Positions 16,601-24,110 are shown, counted from the stretch's first letter. The stretch: DNA of 25,096 nt from an uncultured Lachnospiraceae bacterium (GCA_905201915.1 CAJKQE010000026.1:1-25096), one strand, 5' to 3'. Made by a program: numbers and translations. Notes: generated from the sequence alone by a model not told the origin.

Positions 16601-19078
16601 AGTGATAAGTATTATGTGCAATCTTTAAAAGAGGGTACTGTAATTGTAACTGGGACACCGATTGACAAAACCAATAAAGTAGAACCGATAAAATTAACAA
16701 TTACTGTATCAGGTGGAGACACACCACAGGTAGATGTTGAAGCGTTGGTAAAGGAAGGATTACAAGGAGCAAAAGAACATTTGGCATCCAGATATCCGGA
16801 AGAAAATTATCAGTATAATAAAAATGACTGGATTGTCTATGCACGTTTACGTGGGGGAGAAACCATTTCCCAAGATAAATTAGATGCTTATTATCAGTCT
16901 GTGGCAGATACAGTGAAAAAATGGAGTAAAAAACAGAAACCTACAGATATAGAGCGTGTGGCATTATCTTTGTTAATTATGAACAAGGATATTACAGATG
17001 TAAATGGTGTAAATCTGGTAGAAATGATTTATAATCATCCAAATTTGGATATAGGTGCAAATGAATTGTCATGGGCACTTCTGGTAGCAGATGCAAAAGG
17101 CATGGAAATTCCCGCAGATGCAAAATGGAACAGAGAGGATATCTTAACTGCACTTTTAAAATTCCAGAATGAAGAAAACGGTGGCTTCGGTCTTATGGAT
17201 AATCAGACAGTCAGTGTGGATATGACAGCCATGTGTCTTCAGGCTTTGGCGCCATATAGAAACAAGGATGTAAAAGTTCATCGAGCAGTAGAAGCAGGAG
17301 TAGAATATTTGAAAAAATCTATGACTGATTCTTATGATTTTGGAACATCGGAAAGTACAGCGCAGGTATTGCTTACATTGACAATTTTAGGTATAGATCC
17401 GTTAAACTCTGATTTTGGAACATCTTACAGCAATATCATTACCTGTCTCATGGACAATTATTACTGTGAAACTGAAAAAGAAAAGGGTTTTTGCCATGAT
17501 AAAAGTAATAAGAAGTTAAATGAAATGTCAAGTGTTCAGGTATTGCAGGCATTTACGGCTTATACACAGGTAAAAGCAGGAGAAAAGACTTACTGGGATT
17601 TGACAAAAGAGGATTATAAAACAACAGTAGAAGAAGTAATCAAGCTGATTGAGAACCTTCCGGAAATTGGAAACCTAAAAGTGGAAGATGAGGAAGTTGT
17701 GCTGTCCGTACAAGGAATGTATGAAAGCCTCACAGAAGATGAAAAGCAGCTTGTACAGAATGCAGAAAAGCTACAGAAAGCCATTGAACGTATTGAGGAA
17801 TTAAAAACTCTGGGTGAAGAAGTAGGGAAAATAACTTTAACAGTTATGGATGGATTAGAAAAGAAAGAGAAGCCATTTTCATTACTGAAAGAAACGGAAA
17901 TAAAAGGTATTATGTTACAAGCACAAACTTCTATTTATAAAACAGACTCCATGATGAGTGTGATTGAGCGTGCCTGCAAAGAAAATGGTTTAAGCATTTC
18001 TATCCGAAACGGAGAATATATTGAAGAAATTGACGGTCTTGGAGAATTTGACCGTGGACCGGGCAGCGGTTGGGTAGGAACTTTAAATGATGAATTTACG
18101 AAAACTGGTTTTGCTGATTTTACAGTAGAAAACGGTAAATTGAAAAATCAAGATGTAATTACAGTAGAATATACGGAAAATCTGGGAAAGGATGTAACAG
18201 AAAACGCTGAATTATCTACATTGGGAATTACAGATGGCAAATTGTCACCGGAATATGCAAGGGATACTTATGAATATACATTTTCACTGGGAGAAAATGT
18301 AAAAGAAATTGTATTAGAGCCTAAGTCTTATAACCGTTATGCAGAAATAGAGATAAAATCTGGGGATAAGGTTTATGAAAGTGGAGAGGCTCTTCCGGTC
18401 AAACATGGAGCAAAAATTGAAATTGTTTCTAAAAAGACAGTAAGAGGAGAAGATAGCAGAACTTATCTTCTTACCATAGAGCAGAAAATGACTTTGGAAC
18501 CAAATCCGGAGCCACAGCCAGAGCCTACTCCAGATGAACAGCAAGAAATTACATTGGTAAATAAAAAGTATGGAGTTTCTTTAAAGGGAAAAGGTCTTGA
18601 GCAAGATATGGAACTTTTGGTGATACCTCTTGATAAAGATAGTGAAGCAGTGAAAGCAATGAGAAAGGAAATTCCTTCTACAAAATCTGTGTTCCGTTTA
18701 TATGATGTTGTTATCCGACAGAATGGAAAGAACTTAGAACTTCCTAAGGAAGCAGTACTGTCTATTCCGGTAGGAGAAAAATATAATGGACAGCAGCTTA
18801 CAGTTCTGCATTATGCAGATGGAAAAGTAGAGAAGCTTGCCGGTAAAGCAGAAGACGATATGATTGCTGTTTCTGTAAAAAGTCTGGGAGGATTCGGAGT
18901 AGTGGTAGATACACCTTCAAACTCACAGGGGAATAATCAGAATGGAAATCAAAATAATGGAACAAACAGTGGGGTAAAGACAGGGGATGAAACACAGATT
19001 ATGTTCTGGATATTTGCAGGTATGGTGTCCCTAGGAGTAATCGTTCTTCTGTATAGAAGAAAGAAGGATAATCTGTAG
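13700..19078 (+). CDS. Large surface protein with intrinsic-factor-like B12-binding module, riboswitch-controlled
   Basis: A 1792-residue exported protein (AAAGGAG seven bases before the ATG) with a signal peptide at ~1-31. Residues ~70-270 and ~360-560 are two related beta-helix-like parts, each with DGNGHT (~91 and ~403), separated by a FIVAR-type helical module (~278-343). Ig-like, Big2-type strands fill ~577-1005. Residues ~1011-1298 look like an alpha/alpha-barrel (VSVDMTAMCLQALAPYRN, ESTAQVLLTLTILGIDP). Residues ~1377-1496 are a DUF4430 domain with GPGSGWVGTLNDEFTK (from 1453). A cadherin-like beta sandwich (~1505-1590), a Pro-rich linker, and a tail with VKTGD (1759-1763), a membrane helix and RRKKDNL follow. 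Barrel then DUF4430 is the order in intrinsic factor and transcobalamin. With the riboswitch this implies corrinoid capture at the cell surface. Binding itself is inference. Confidence 0.85.
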   Translation: MKKRRNANRVLSLLLVMALLITGMPVSVHATGDMETPVVEAGEILSGTGQENAISETEIPTVIEAGTTYTLTEDIVFTEGQTFERIAGTLDGNGHTITLADKPLANEVTGTIQNLGVTSENVIVSDKTFGSMAITLSGTIQNCYSTAKIRLTGFAGEVGGLVGTFRSGAIKNTYFGGSIDAMMAGGLVGIRETEESILSNSYYATDKASSALGPVSWGKKPEDGKNSKKTLEELKSAVQLLNKDIPDTGFTWTSSSDGSNQGLPVLTQGGVSPEPEQIDKTALQNAVNEGKRLEQDRYTEKSWKAFSEALDVAEQVLQKSDVKQTEIEEALKALNAAKEQLEKKKVTEPVAPPKDEGQIVHIKEQADLEKIDSEKTDVYYVLDNDITLDKKYKAFFEFNGIFDGNGHTVTLEDTTWLFQSVGEQGILQNTHFTGTLASWAESGPAGYDLKGAIINCYTDVKGNGACGFAKRLTGGRLINSYSISEGKIAVLFKEYKGGNLINSYWSDSGKNPVQFPAEALINSSAKSEDDMKTKEFVELLNKNKGEFGIAWGQNSTGYPYFGENQEYNPNKPNFPENKYEIEFAFADGVTETIENQTLYVSPDEVGAFNLAGTFRLKEVPATSTVSWNITDVKPDRALSIGADRGELRVDAEGSAIVSATERKADASTETVAWVKVIAKSQIIEQIKLFIDGQDVTNGKIKVEGSEWKNIQVQAKYQGSEKFIPVHSSRFTYEPSDEKLIYNLNSSSEFKFKKPGTASMIVAVKAKPEIKAEVEATSSYVPVESVKPAVSGEKEIHSRNANDPDNYAFLPDYSGVIVSPENASYASNWTVTSSDPSIANYVDSMVKGYVPYKAGTVTYTAKIEQTDPKTKKTSTVTGTSEVTYKYKNPLTKIAIGESNFQMKNFAEQLLDLTFEGELSKEGWSVTDPQLKWSYDKEGIVKIVRKEQGYWKKGNPEWDNAPDKGSFLTSDKYYVQSLKEGTVIVTGTPIDKTNKVEPIKLTITVSGGDTPQVDVEALVKEGLQGAKEHLASRYPEENYQYNKNDWIVYARLRGGETISQDKLDAYYQSVADTVKKWSKKQKPTDIERVALSLLIMNKDITDVNGVNLVEMIYNHPNLDIGANELSWALLVADAKGMEIPADAKWNREDILTALLKFQNEENGGFGLMDNQTVSVDMTAMCLQALAPYRNKDVKVHRAVEAGVEYLKKSMTDSYDFGTSESTAQVLLTLTILGIDPLNSDFGTSYSNIITCLMDNYYCETEKEKGFCHDKSNKKLNEMSSVQVLQAFTAYTQVKAGEKTYWDLTKEDYKTTVEEVIKLIENLPEIGNLKVEDEEVVLSVQGMYESLTEDEKQLVQNAEKLQKAIERIEELKTLGEEVGKITLTVMDGLEKKEKPFSLLKETEIKGIMLQAQTSIYKTDSMMSVIERACKENGLSISIRNGEYIEEIDGLGEFDRGPGSGWVGTLNDEFTKTGFADFTVENGKLKNQDVITVEYTENLGKDVTENAELSTLGITDGKLSPEYARDTYEYTFSLGENVKEIVLEPKSYNRYAEIEIKSGDKVYESGEALPVKHGAKIEIVSKKTVRGEDSRTYLLTIEQKMTLEPNPEPQPEPTPDEQQEITLVNKKYGVSLKGKGLEQDMELLVIPLDKDSEAVKAMRKEIPSTKSVFRLYDVVIRQNGKNLELPKEAVLSIPVGEKYNGQQLTVLHYADGKVEKLAGKAEDDMIAVSVKSLGGFGVVVDTPSNSQGNNQNGNQNNGTNSGVKTGDETQIMFWIFAGMVSLGVIVLLYRRKKDNL

Positions 19079-19221
19079 TAGTCAGAGTATAAAACACCTC
19101 CTGTGTATAAAAGGATATATAAATAAAGGAAAAATATGTGCAAAACATCTCTGGAATTATGAAAAAAAGCATGCTAAAATAAAAAACCGTAAATAATAAT
19201 GAATAGGAGAGGGGAAATAAG

Positions 19222-20553
19222 ATGACAAATGACATGACATCAGGAAGTCCTATAAAGCTGATTATTCAATTTATGATTCCAATGTGTTTAGGAAATATTT
19301 TTCAGCAGTTTTATAATATTGCAGACTCCATTATTGCAGGGCAGTTTCTAGGCGTGGATGCCCTTGCGGCTATTGGAAGTACAGGTTCATTAATCTTTTT
19401 GGTTACAGGCTGGTTAAATGGACTTACCAGTGGATTTTCTATATGGGTAGCTCAATGGTTTGGCGCAGGAAAACTGGATAGAATGAGACATTATATTGCT
19501 ATGTCTATCTATATCTGTCTGGGTTTTGTTGTGGTGATGACAGGAGGGCTTTTAATTGCTAATGAGCCGATTTTGCGTCTGATGAATTCACCGGAGTATC
19601 TTATAGGAGATATCAGCAGCTATATGGCGATTATTTATGCAGGATTGGTGGTTACCTGTGCTTATAATGCTCTTGCAGGTGTGTTGAGGGCGTTGGGAGA
19701 CAGTAAGTCACCTTTGTATTTTCTGATTATATCTGCACTGATTAATGTAGTGCTGGATATTGTATTTATTGTAGTGTTCCATACGGGAGTGGAAGGATGC
19801 GGTTATGCTACGGTAATTGCACAGGGAATATCTGCACTTTTATGTTTTATCTATATTCTCAAAAAATTTGATGTTTTGAGATTAAAGAAGGAAGACTTTC
19901 ATTTTTCCATGGGAACCATCAACAAGCTGTTAGGACTTGGAATTCCCATGGCATTACAATTTTCTATTACTGCTATCGGAACGATTATTGTACAGGGAGC
20001 TATTAATGTTTATGGTGCAGTGAGCATGGCGGGATTTTCCGCAGCAGGAAAAATTCAGAATATCATTTGTACGGTATTTGTGTCTTTTGGAGCGACAATT
20101 GCTACTTATGTAGGACAAAATCGTGGCGCAGGTAAGATGGATAGGGTGAGAAAAGGTGTGTATCTCACACAGGGAATGATTTTAGTTACCAGTTTAATTA
20201 TGATGGTAGTGGTTCATTTCTTTGGGGAGTATCTGACACTGATTTTTGTTAAAGCTTCTGAAACGGATGTTTTAAAAGCAGCAGGGATTTATTTTGACAC
20301 AGTTGTGTGGGCATATCCATTTCTGGGAAGTATTTTCTTATACAGAAATGCATTGCAAGGTATGGGATACGGACTTGTGCCTATGATGGGAGGCGTGTTT
20401 GAATTAATTGCCAGAGCAGGAATTGTTTTTCTAGTGGCAGGAAATACCAGCTTTGCAGGAGTGTGTATGGCAGATCCGGCGGCATGGATTGCGGCATTGA
20501 TACCGTTGATACCGTATTATTTTTGGATTATGAAGAAAAAAGAGAATAGATAG
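19222..20553 (+). CDS. MATE-family multidrug/toxin efflux-type transporter
   Basis: A 443-residue, about 12-helix membrane protein. The N-terminal half has the MATE signature around PMCLGNIFQQFYNIADSIIA and GQFLGVDALAAIG. The second half repeats it with MALQFSITAIGTIIVQGAIN and VSMAGFSAAGKIQN, as expected for two six-helix bundles. MATE proteins usually export cationic compounds using Na+ or H+. The gene has its own strong ribosome binding site (AGGAGAGGGG) and starts 143 bases after the B12-controlled surface protein gene. No convincing terminator lies between, so read-through is possible but unproven. A terminator follows it. The substrate is unknown. Confidence 0.92.
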   Translation: MTNDMTSGSPIKLIIQFMIPMCLGNIFQQFYNIADSIIAGQFLGVDALAAIGSTGSLIFLVTGWLNGLTSGFSIWVAQWFGAGKLDRMRHYIAMSIYICLGFVVVMTGGLLIANEPILRLMNSPEYLIGDISSYMAIIYAGLVVTCAYNALAGVLRALGDSKSPLYFLIISALINVVLDIVFIVVFHTGVEGCGYATVIAQGISALLCFIYILKKFDVLRLKKEDFHFSMGTINKLLGLGIPMALQFSITAIGTIIVQGAINVYGAVSMAGFSAAGKIQNIICTVFVSFGATIATYVGQNRGAGKMDRVRKGVYLTQGMILVTSLIMMVVVHFFGEYLTLIFVKASETDVLKAAGIYFDTVVWAYPFLGSIFLYRNALQGMGYGLVPMMGGVFELIARAGIVFLVAGNTSFAGVCMADPAAWIAALIPLIPYYFWIMKKKENR

Positions 20554-20562
20554 AGAAATTAG

Positions 20563-20601
20563 AAAGCCATGATGCTGTGGGGAGCAGCATTATGGCTTTT
20601 T
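20563..20601 (+). terminator. Terminator after the MATE gene
   Basis: AAAGCCAT (20563-20570) and ATGCTG (20572-20577) pair with CAGCAT (20585-20590) and ATGGCTTT (20592-20599), then T residues. It lies between convergent genes. Confidence 0.85.
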
Positions 20602-20626
20602 GTATCTGAAAAAGTAATTCTGTAGC

Positions 20627-21922
20627 TTAAAATTGCGAAAAAGCAGGATGAAGCCCATCAGAGAATTCCTCAAGATCCACAACAGTTCCTTCTTTTCGTG
20701 ACTTTTCTGCTGCAAATACAATGAGGTGATTGTTTACAGAGGTTCTGATGTCAGAAACGGAAAATCCTTTGTATTCACCAATCAGATAGTCATAAAGAGA
20801 ATTTATAATTCCTTCGTCACCGCCGCCGTGTCCATTAGTAATTCCATCCTGCGCAGCGACAGGGATTTCGATTGTCTTTTTTGTTTCAAAGTCGTATATT
20901 CTAATTGGAGACTGCAGGTCATCCATTGCAGCATGCAATTCCCCTTTTGTTCCCATAATATGTATAAATCTTCCGCCTTTATTAAATGCATTCATTGTAA
21001 AGGTGGCGGTTACATTATCCTCAAAAAGCATATTGACGGTCTGATGGTCTACTACATCATTATCACATTTGAATACACATTTTCCATACTGTGTTGTGCG
21101 AAGGGCTTTTTCTACTATTTCATCGGTAGGGTGAGGATTTTTTGTGGAAGTTGTTCGAAACCAGCTGTTTTCTTTATCATCCAAATAAAGTTTTACGGCA
21201 TTATAAGGACAAGTATCCGCTTTTGGACATCCTTCAATACAGTAGTCAGGAGCTCCCTTTGGAGCATTTTCTTTTTTAAAATAGGACAGAGCACCGAAAG
21301 ATTGTACTTTTTGGCATTTTTTCCCAATGAGCCATTGTAAAATATCTATGTCATGGCAGGATTTTTGCAATAACATATTGGATGATTTCTCAGAATTTCC
21401 CCAGTTACCTCTGACAAAACTATGGCTTTGGTGTATATTTCCTACACATTCTTCGTGGTTAATAGAAATAATATCTCCCAGTTTTCCTTCGTTTATTAAA
21501 GACTTGATGGTAGTGAAAAATGTGGTATAGCGAAGAACATGACAAACAATGATTTTGCTTCCCATTTCTTCTGCATAGTCTGCAACTTTCAAGCATTCCT
21601 CAGCAGTAGGTGCAACAGGTTTCTCCAATAAAATATCATAATGCAGTGAAATGGCTTTCAGAGTTGGCTCAAAATGCTCCCTGTCCATAGTGGAAATTAC
21701 AGCAATATCTGCAATTTTTCCAAGTTCTAGTAATGGTTTCCAATCTTCAAAGCACATATTATCAGGCAGCAGATGTCTTTGTTGGATATCTTTTCTGCGA
21801 CTTTCTATAGGTTCTGCAACTGCAACAACTTTAAACTTATCAGTCATTTTGTCCATAATGTCGGTATAGGTGTCTCCACGATTTCCTGCACCGATTAAAA
21901 TTACCTTTAAAATTTTGTTCAT
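20627..21922 (-). CDS. Gfo/Idh/MocA-family NAD(P)-dependent oxidoreductase
   Basis: The N-terminal Rossmann fold has G11-A-G-N-R-G16, and the family's EKP motif is at 100-102 (LLEKPVAPTAEEC). Likely catalytic residues lie in LLQKSCHDIDILQW (K187, H190, D193). Such enzymes oxidise, reduce or epimerise sugars, inositols and related polyols; the substrate here is unknown. An unusual insert carries C228-x3-C232-x5-C238 (CIEGCPKADTCPY), which could bind metal. The length is 431 residues and the ribosome binding site AAAGGAGAG is eight bases from the ATG. The gene is alone on its strand, so its neighbours give no clue to the pathway. Confidence 0.9.
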   Translation of the reverse strand: MNKILKVILIGAGNRGDTYTDIMDKMTDKFKVVAVAEPIESRRKDIQQRHLLPDNMCFEDWKPLLELGKIADIAVISTMDREHFEPTLKAISLHYDILLEKPVAPTAEECLKVADYAEEMGSKIIVCHVLRYTTFFTTIKSLINEGKLGDIISINHEECVGNIHQSHSFVRGNWGNSEKSSNMLLQKSCHDIDILQWLIGKKCQKVQSFGALSYFKKENAPKGAPDYCIEGCPKADTCPYNAVKLYLDDKENSWFRTTSTKNPHPTDEIVEKALRTTQYGKCVFKCDNDVVDHQTVNMLFEDNVTATFTMNAFNKGGRFIHIMGTKGELHAAMDDLQSPIRIYDFETKKTIEIPVAAQDGITNGHGGGDEGIINSLYDYLIGEYKGFSVSDIRTSVNNHLIVFAAEKSRKEGTVVDLEEFSDGLHPAFSQF

Positions 21923-22099
21923 AAATGTCTCTCCTTTTGAAGTTGTTTTGAGGAATCATAAAATAAAAGTAATGAAAAAGATGAATATTAAAATATTGTT
22001 TCGCTGTTTCTTTATTATAAAGTAAATAAGAAGAACTTTCAATTCTATGTGAAATGTCAAAATAAAAGATAGTTATGATAAGGAAAAAGTCTGGAAACC

Positions 22100-22882
22100 A
22101 TGTTTTTTCTTTGCTATACTATATATTATAGAATTCCTCTGCAAGATGGAGGAAAAAGTATTGTTTATCATCCGGAGTATAAAGGTGTTCGCTTAGATGT
22201 TTATGCAAAAGATGGAAACAATACACGTTATAATGTAGAAATGCAGGTGTTAAAGCAGCCGGCATTGGGGCGCAGAAGTCGTTATTATCAAAGTCACATG
22301 GATATGGATCTTTTAGTGAAAGGTTGCAACTATGCAGAACTTCCCGACAACTATGTGATTTTTCTCTGTGATTTTGATCCTTTTGGAAAAGGAAAATATC
22401 GATATACGTTTCAGGTAACCTGTAGGGAAGAAGAAAATGTTTCTTTAAAAGATGGACGCTGTATTGTATTTTTAAATACCCGTGGGAAAAATGTGGAAGA
22501 TGTACCAAAAGAGCTGGTTTCTTTTCTGAGATTTGTACATGCAGACTTAAAAGAAAGCCAGAAAGATTTTGAAGATGACTATGTAAGGCAAGTGCAGAAA
22601 TCGGTCACCCATATCAGGGATAGTAGAGAAATGGAGGAGAGATTTATGCTTTTGGAATTATTGCTGGAGGATGAACGTAGAGAAGGAAGAAAAGAAGGAG
22701 AGGAAGAAGGACAGTTAAAAATGGCAAAGGAGATGCTTGAGATGACTTTAAGCAGACTGGGACAGTTGCCGAGTAGCCTTTTGGAAGTTTTGCATCAGCA
22801 GCAGGATATAGAAATAATTAAATCTTGGATGCAAACAGCATTAACAGTTCAATCATTAGATGAATTCATTTCTAGGATGTAA
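22100..22882 (+). pseudogene. 5'-truncated Rpn-family (PD-(D/E)XK) nuclease gene
   Basis: The readable frame (260 codons) matches the Rpn/PDDEXK transposase-like family from about its second strand on: GVRLDVYAKDGNNTRYNVEM followed by Q keeps the D...ExQ nuclease motif. SRYYQSHMDMDLLVKGCNYA and VIFLCDFDPFGKGKYRYTF are also typical, and the C-terminus is charged (RREGRKEGEEEG). Full family members begin with ~50-60 more residues ('...DFMFKKVM...'). Here that part is replaced by the hydrophobic MFFLCYTIYYR, and no good ribosome binding site precedes ATG22100. I infer a 5' deletion. A shortened working protein cannot be ruled out. The family includes recombination-promoting nucleases and is often present in decaying copies. 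Confidence 0.7.
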
Positions 22883-22904
22883 TATTTTAATCAAGTCAAA
22901 AATT

Positions 22905-22938
22905 CCTGCAAATCTTTATCATTTATGAGGTTTGCAGG
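22905..22938. repeat. Inverted repeat downstream of the Rpn gene
   Basis: CCTGCAAATC (22905-22914) faces GGTTTGCAGG (22929-22938). There is no T-run on the plus side. On the minus strand AATTTTTG follows, so it resembles a weak minus-strand terminator although no minus-strand gene is seen. The rest of the gap to the tRNA (22939-23067) is extremely AT-rich, with nothing coding. Confidence 0.4.
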
Positions 22939-23067
22939 TAATCAAAACATTTCAATGCCGTTTCAGGTAAAATTTCAAAAAAAGCAGAGGAATTCTATTT
23001 TAAAATAGCCTTAAAATATGCTTCAAAAAATAATTTTAAAAAAAATAAAAAAATTTTAAAAAAGTAC

Positions 23068-23096
23068 TTGCATTTTTAAAAACAATGATATATAAT
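23068..23096 (+). promoter_or_regulatory. Promoter of tRNA-Gln
   Basis: TTGCAT (23068-23073), 17 bases, TATAAT (23091-23096). A long A/T tract upstream (~23010-23064) looks like an UP element, as expected for a stable RNA promoter. A small GTTGTG/CACAAC hairpin lies between promoter and tRNA. Confidence 0.8.
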
Positions 23097-23127
23097 ACAT
23101 TTTGTTGTGAGGCACAACACAAAACAA

Positions 23128-23199
23128 TGGGCTATCGCCAAACGGTAAGGCAACGGACTCTGACTCCGTCATTTCAAGGTTCGAATCCTTGTAGCCCAG
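23128..23199 (+). tRNA. tRNA-Gln, anticodon CTG
   Basis: Acceptor strands TGGGCTA (23128-23134) and TAGCCCA (23192-23198) pair over 7 bp, followed by discriminator G. The anticodon arm ACGGA-CTCTGAC-TCCGT gives anticodon CTG, which reads CAG (Gln). The T arm CAAGG-TTCGAAT-CCTTG is standard. CCA is not encoded. It has its own promoter and terminator. Confidence 0.97.
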
Positions 23200-23206
23200 C
23201 TTTTAA

Positions 23207-23236
23207 ATCCCAGACAACTTGTCTGGGATATTTTTT
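23207..23236 (+). terminator. Terminator after tRNA-Gln
   Basis: ATCCCAGAC (23207-23215) pairs with GTCTGGGAT (23221-23229) around AACTT, then A and six T residues. Confidence 0.9.
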
Positions 23237-23279
23237 ATGTAATGGGAAATTACTTTGTAATGTTCCTATTACATAAAAA
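23232..23279. repeat. Near-perfect 48-base palindrome
   Basis: TTTTTATGTAAT (23232-23243) pairs with ATTACATAAAAA (23268-23279). The stem continues through GGAA/TTCC and ATTAC/GTAAT to a TTT loop, with one G-U pair and one bulged G (23262). Its left arm resembles the sequence at 7555-7573. It may be a small dispersed palindromic repeat. Confidence 0.6.
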
Positions 23280-23345
23280 GTGCTCTGCACAGGAGGCGCA
23301 CTCCCGCAAAGGTGTAACATGTCGCAAGTGACCGCGCTCGGCGCG
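23280..23345. other. GC-rich, hairpin-rich non-coding island
   Basis: This stretch is about 60% GC by hand count, against AT-rich surroundings. It can form GTGC-TCT-GCAC (23280-23290), GGAG/CTCC (23292-23304) and CGCGC-TCG-GCGCG (23333-23345). It leads directly into a terminator. It could be a small RNA, an attenuator leader for the next gene, or the core of a repeat element. I see no coding frame. Confidence 0.45.
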
Positions 23346-23373
23346 AGAATGTGCTATGGCACATTCTTTTTTT
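23346..23373 (+). terminator. Strong intrinsic terminator 5' of the thioesterase gene
   Basis: AGAATGTGC (23346-23354) pairs perfectly with GCACATTCT (23359-23367) around TATG, and T residues run to 23373. The next start codon is only about 33 bases on, so it ends an upstream RNA or attenuates the following gene. Confidence 0.9.
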
Positions 23374-23405
23374 ATATAAGATGAAAGAATAGGGGGATAA
23401 TGATT

Positions 23406-24110
23406 ATGAAATATTCTTTTGACAGTAGAATTCGTTTCAGTGAGACAGGGGAGAATAAATGTCTTACTTTAAACGGAATTATTAATTATTTTCAGGACTG
23501 CAGTACTTTCCAATCAGAGGATATTGGGGTAGGCATGAAGTTTCTGGAAGAAAGACAGCAGGTATGGGTGCTTTCTGCATGGCAGATTGTGGTAGAGCGT
23601 TATCCGAAGCTTTGCGAAAAAGTTACAGTATCTACATGGCCTTATGAATTTAAACACTTTCTGGGGAAAAGAAATTTTGCTATGGAGGATGAAAATGGTA
23701 ATAAAATAGCTTATGCCAATGCTTTATGGACGCTTTTGGATTTAAAGACAGGACATCCGGTAAATGTAGATGAAACCCAGATTAAAGCTTATGTGTTAGA
23801 AGAAAAATTAGATATGGAATATGCCCCCAGAAAAATAAGAATGCCAAAGGATTACAAAGAATCCCCACAGTTTCAGGTTAAGGCACATCATTTGGATACC
23901 AATCATCATGTAAATAATGGCCAATATGTACTTATGGCACAGGAATATATTCCGGCAGATTTTAAAGTTAGGCAAATGCGGGCAGAATATAAAAGTCAGG
24001 CAATTTTAGACAGTGTGATTATTCCAAAAGTACAAGAGGAAAATGGAGTTTATACGGTAAGCTTGGACAGCCCCTCAGGAGAAACTTATGCAATTGTGGA
24101 GTTTCAGTAG
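23406..24110 (+). CDS. Acyl-ACP thioesterase
   Basis: The enzyme hydrolyses acyl-ACP to free fatty acid at the end of a fatty-acid synthesis cycle. Two hotdog halves are visible. The first has FQDCSTFQSEDIGVGMKFLE and WVLSAWQIVVERYPKLCEKV. The second begins near residue 155 with HHLDTNHHVNNGQYV, matching the catalytic NxHVNN motif of plant FatA/FatB and bacterial relatives. ATG23406 (234 residues) is preferred because the AGGGGGA site has about eight bases of spacing; an in-frame ATG at 23400 lies too close. The strong terminator just upstream raises the possibility of attenuation. Confidence 0.88.
   Translation: MKYSFDSRIRFSETGENKCLTLNGIINYFQDCSTFQSEDIGVGMKFLEERQQVWVLSAWQIVVERYPKLCEKVTVSTWPYEFKHFLGKRNFAMEDENGNKIAYANALWTLLDLKTGHPVNVDETQIKAYVLEEKLDMEYAPRKIRMPKDYKESPQFQVKAHHLDTNHHVNNGQYVLMAQEYIPADFKVRQMRAEYKSQAILDSVIIPKVQEENGVYTVSLDSPSGETYAIVEFQ

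Noticed and set aside
19090..19107. ACAC-CTCCT-GTGT hairpin as a terminator between the surface protein and MATE genes
   Set aside because: The stem is four base pairs and no T-run follows.
20726..21340. A 204-codon open frame opposite the Gfo/Idh/MocA gene
   Set aside because: The other strand encodes a clear enzyme over the same bases. The product is a Phe/Ile/Cys-rich mirror of it with no family features.
22100..22882. Insertion sequence transposase
   Set aside because: The family is sometimes labelled 'transposase', but the motif is a PD-(D/E)XK nuclease (Rpn) and I see no terminal inverted repeats or target duplication.
23128..23199. tRNA-Gln as an integration site for a mobile element
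   Set aside because: No integrase gene and no second copy of the tRNA 3' end were seen in the window.
23085..23276. A 63-codon open frame across tRNA-Gln and its terminator
   Set aside because: It simply translates the tRNA, terminator and palindrome; no ribosome binding site and no plausible protein.
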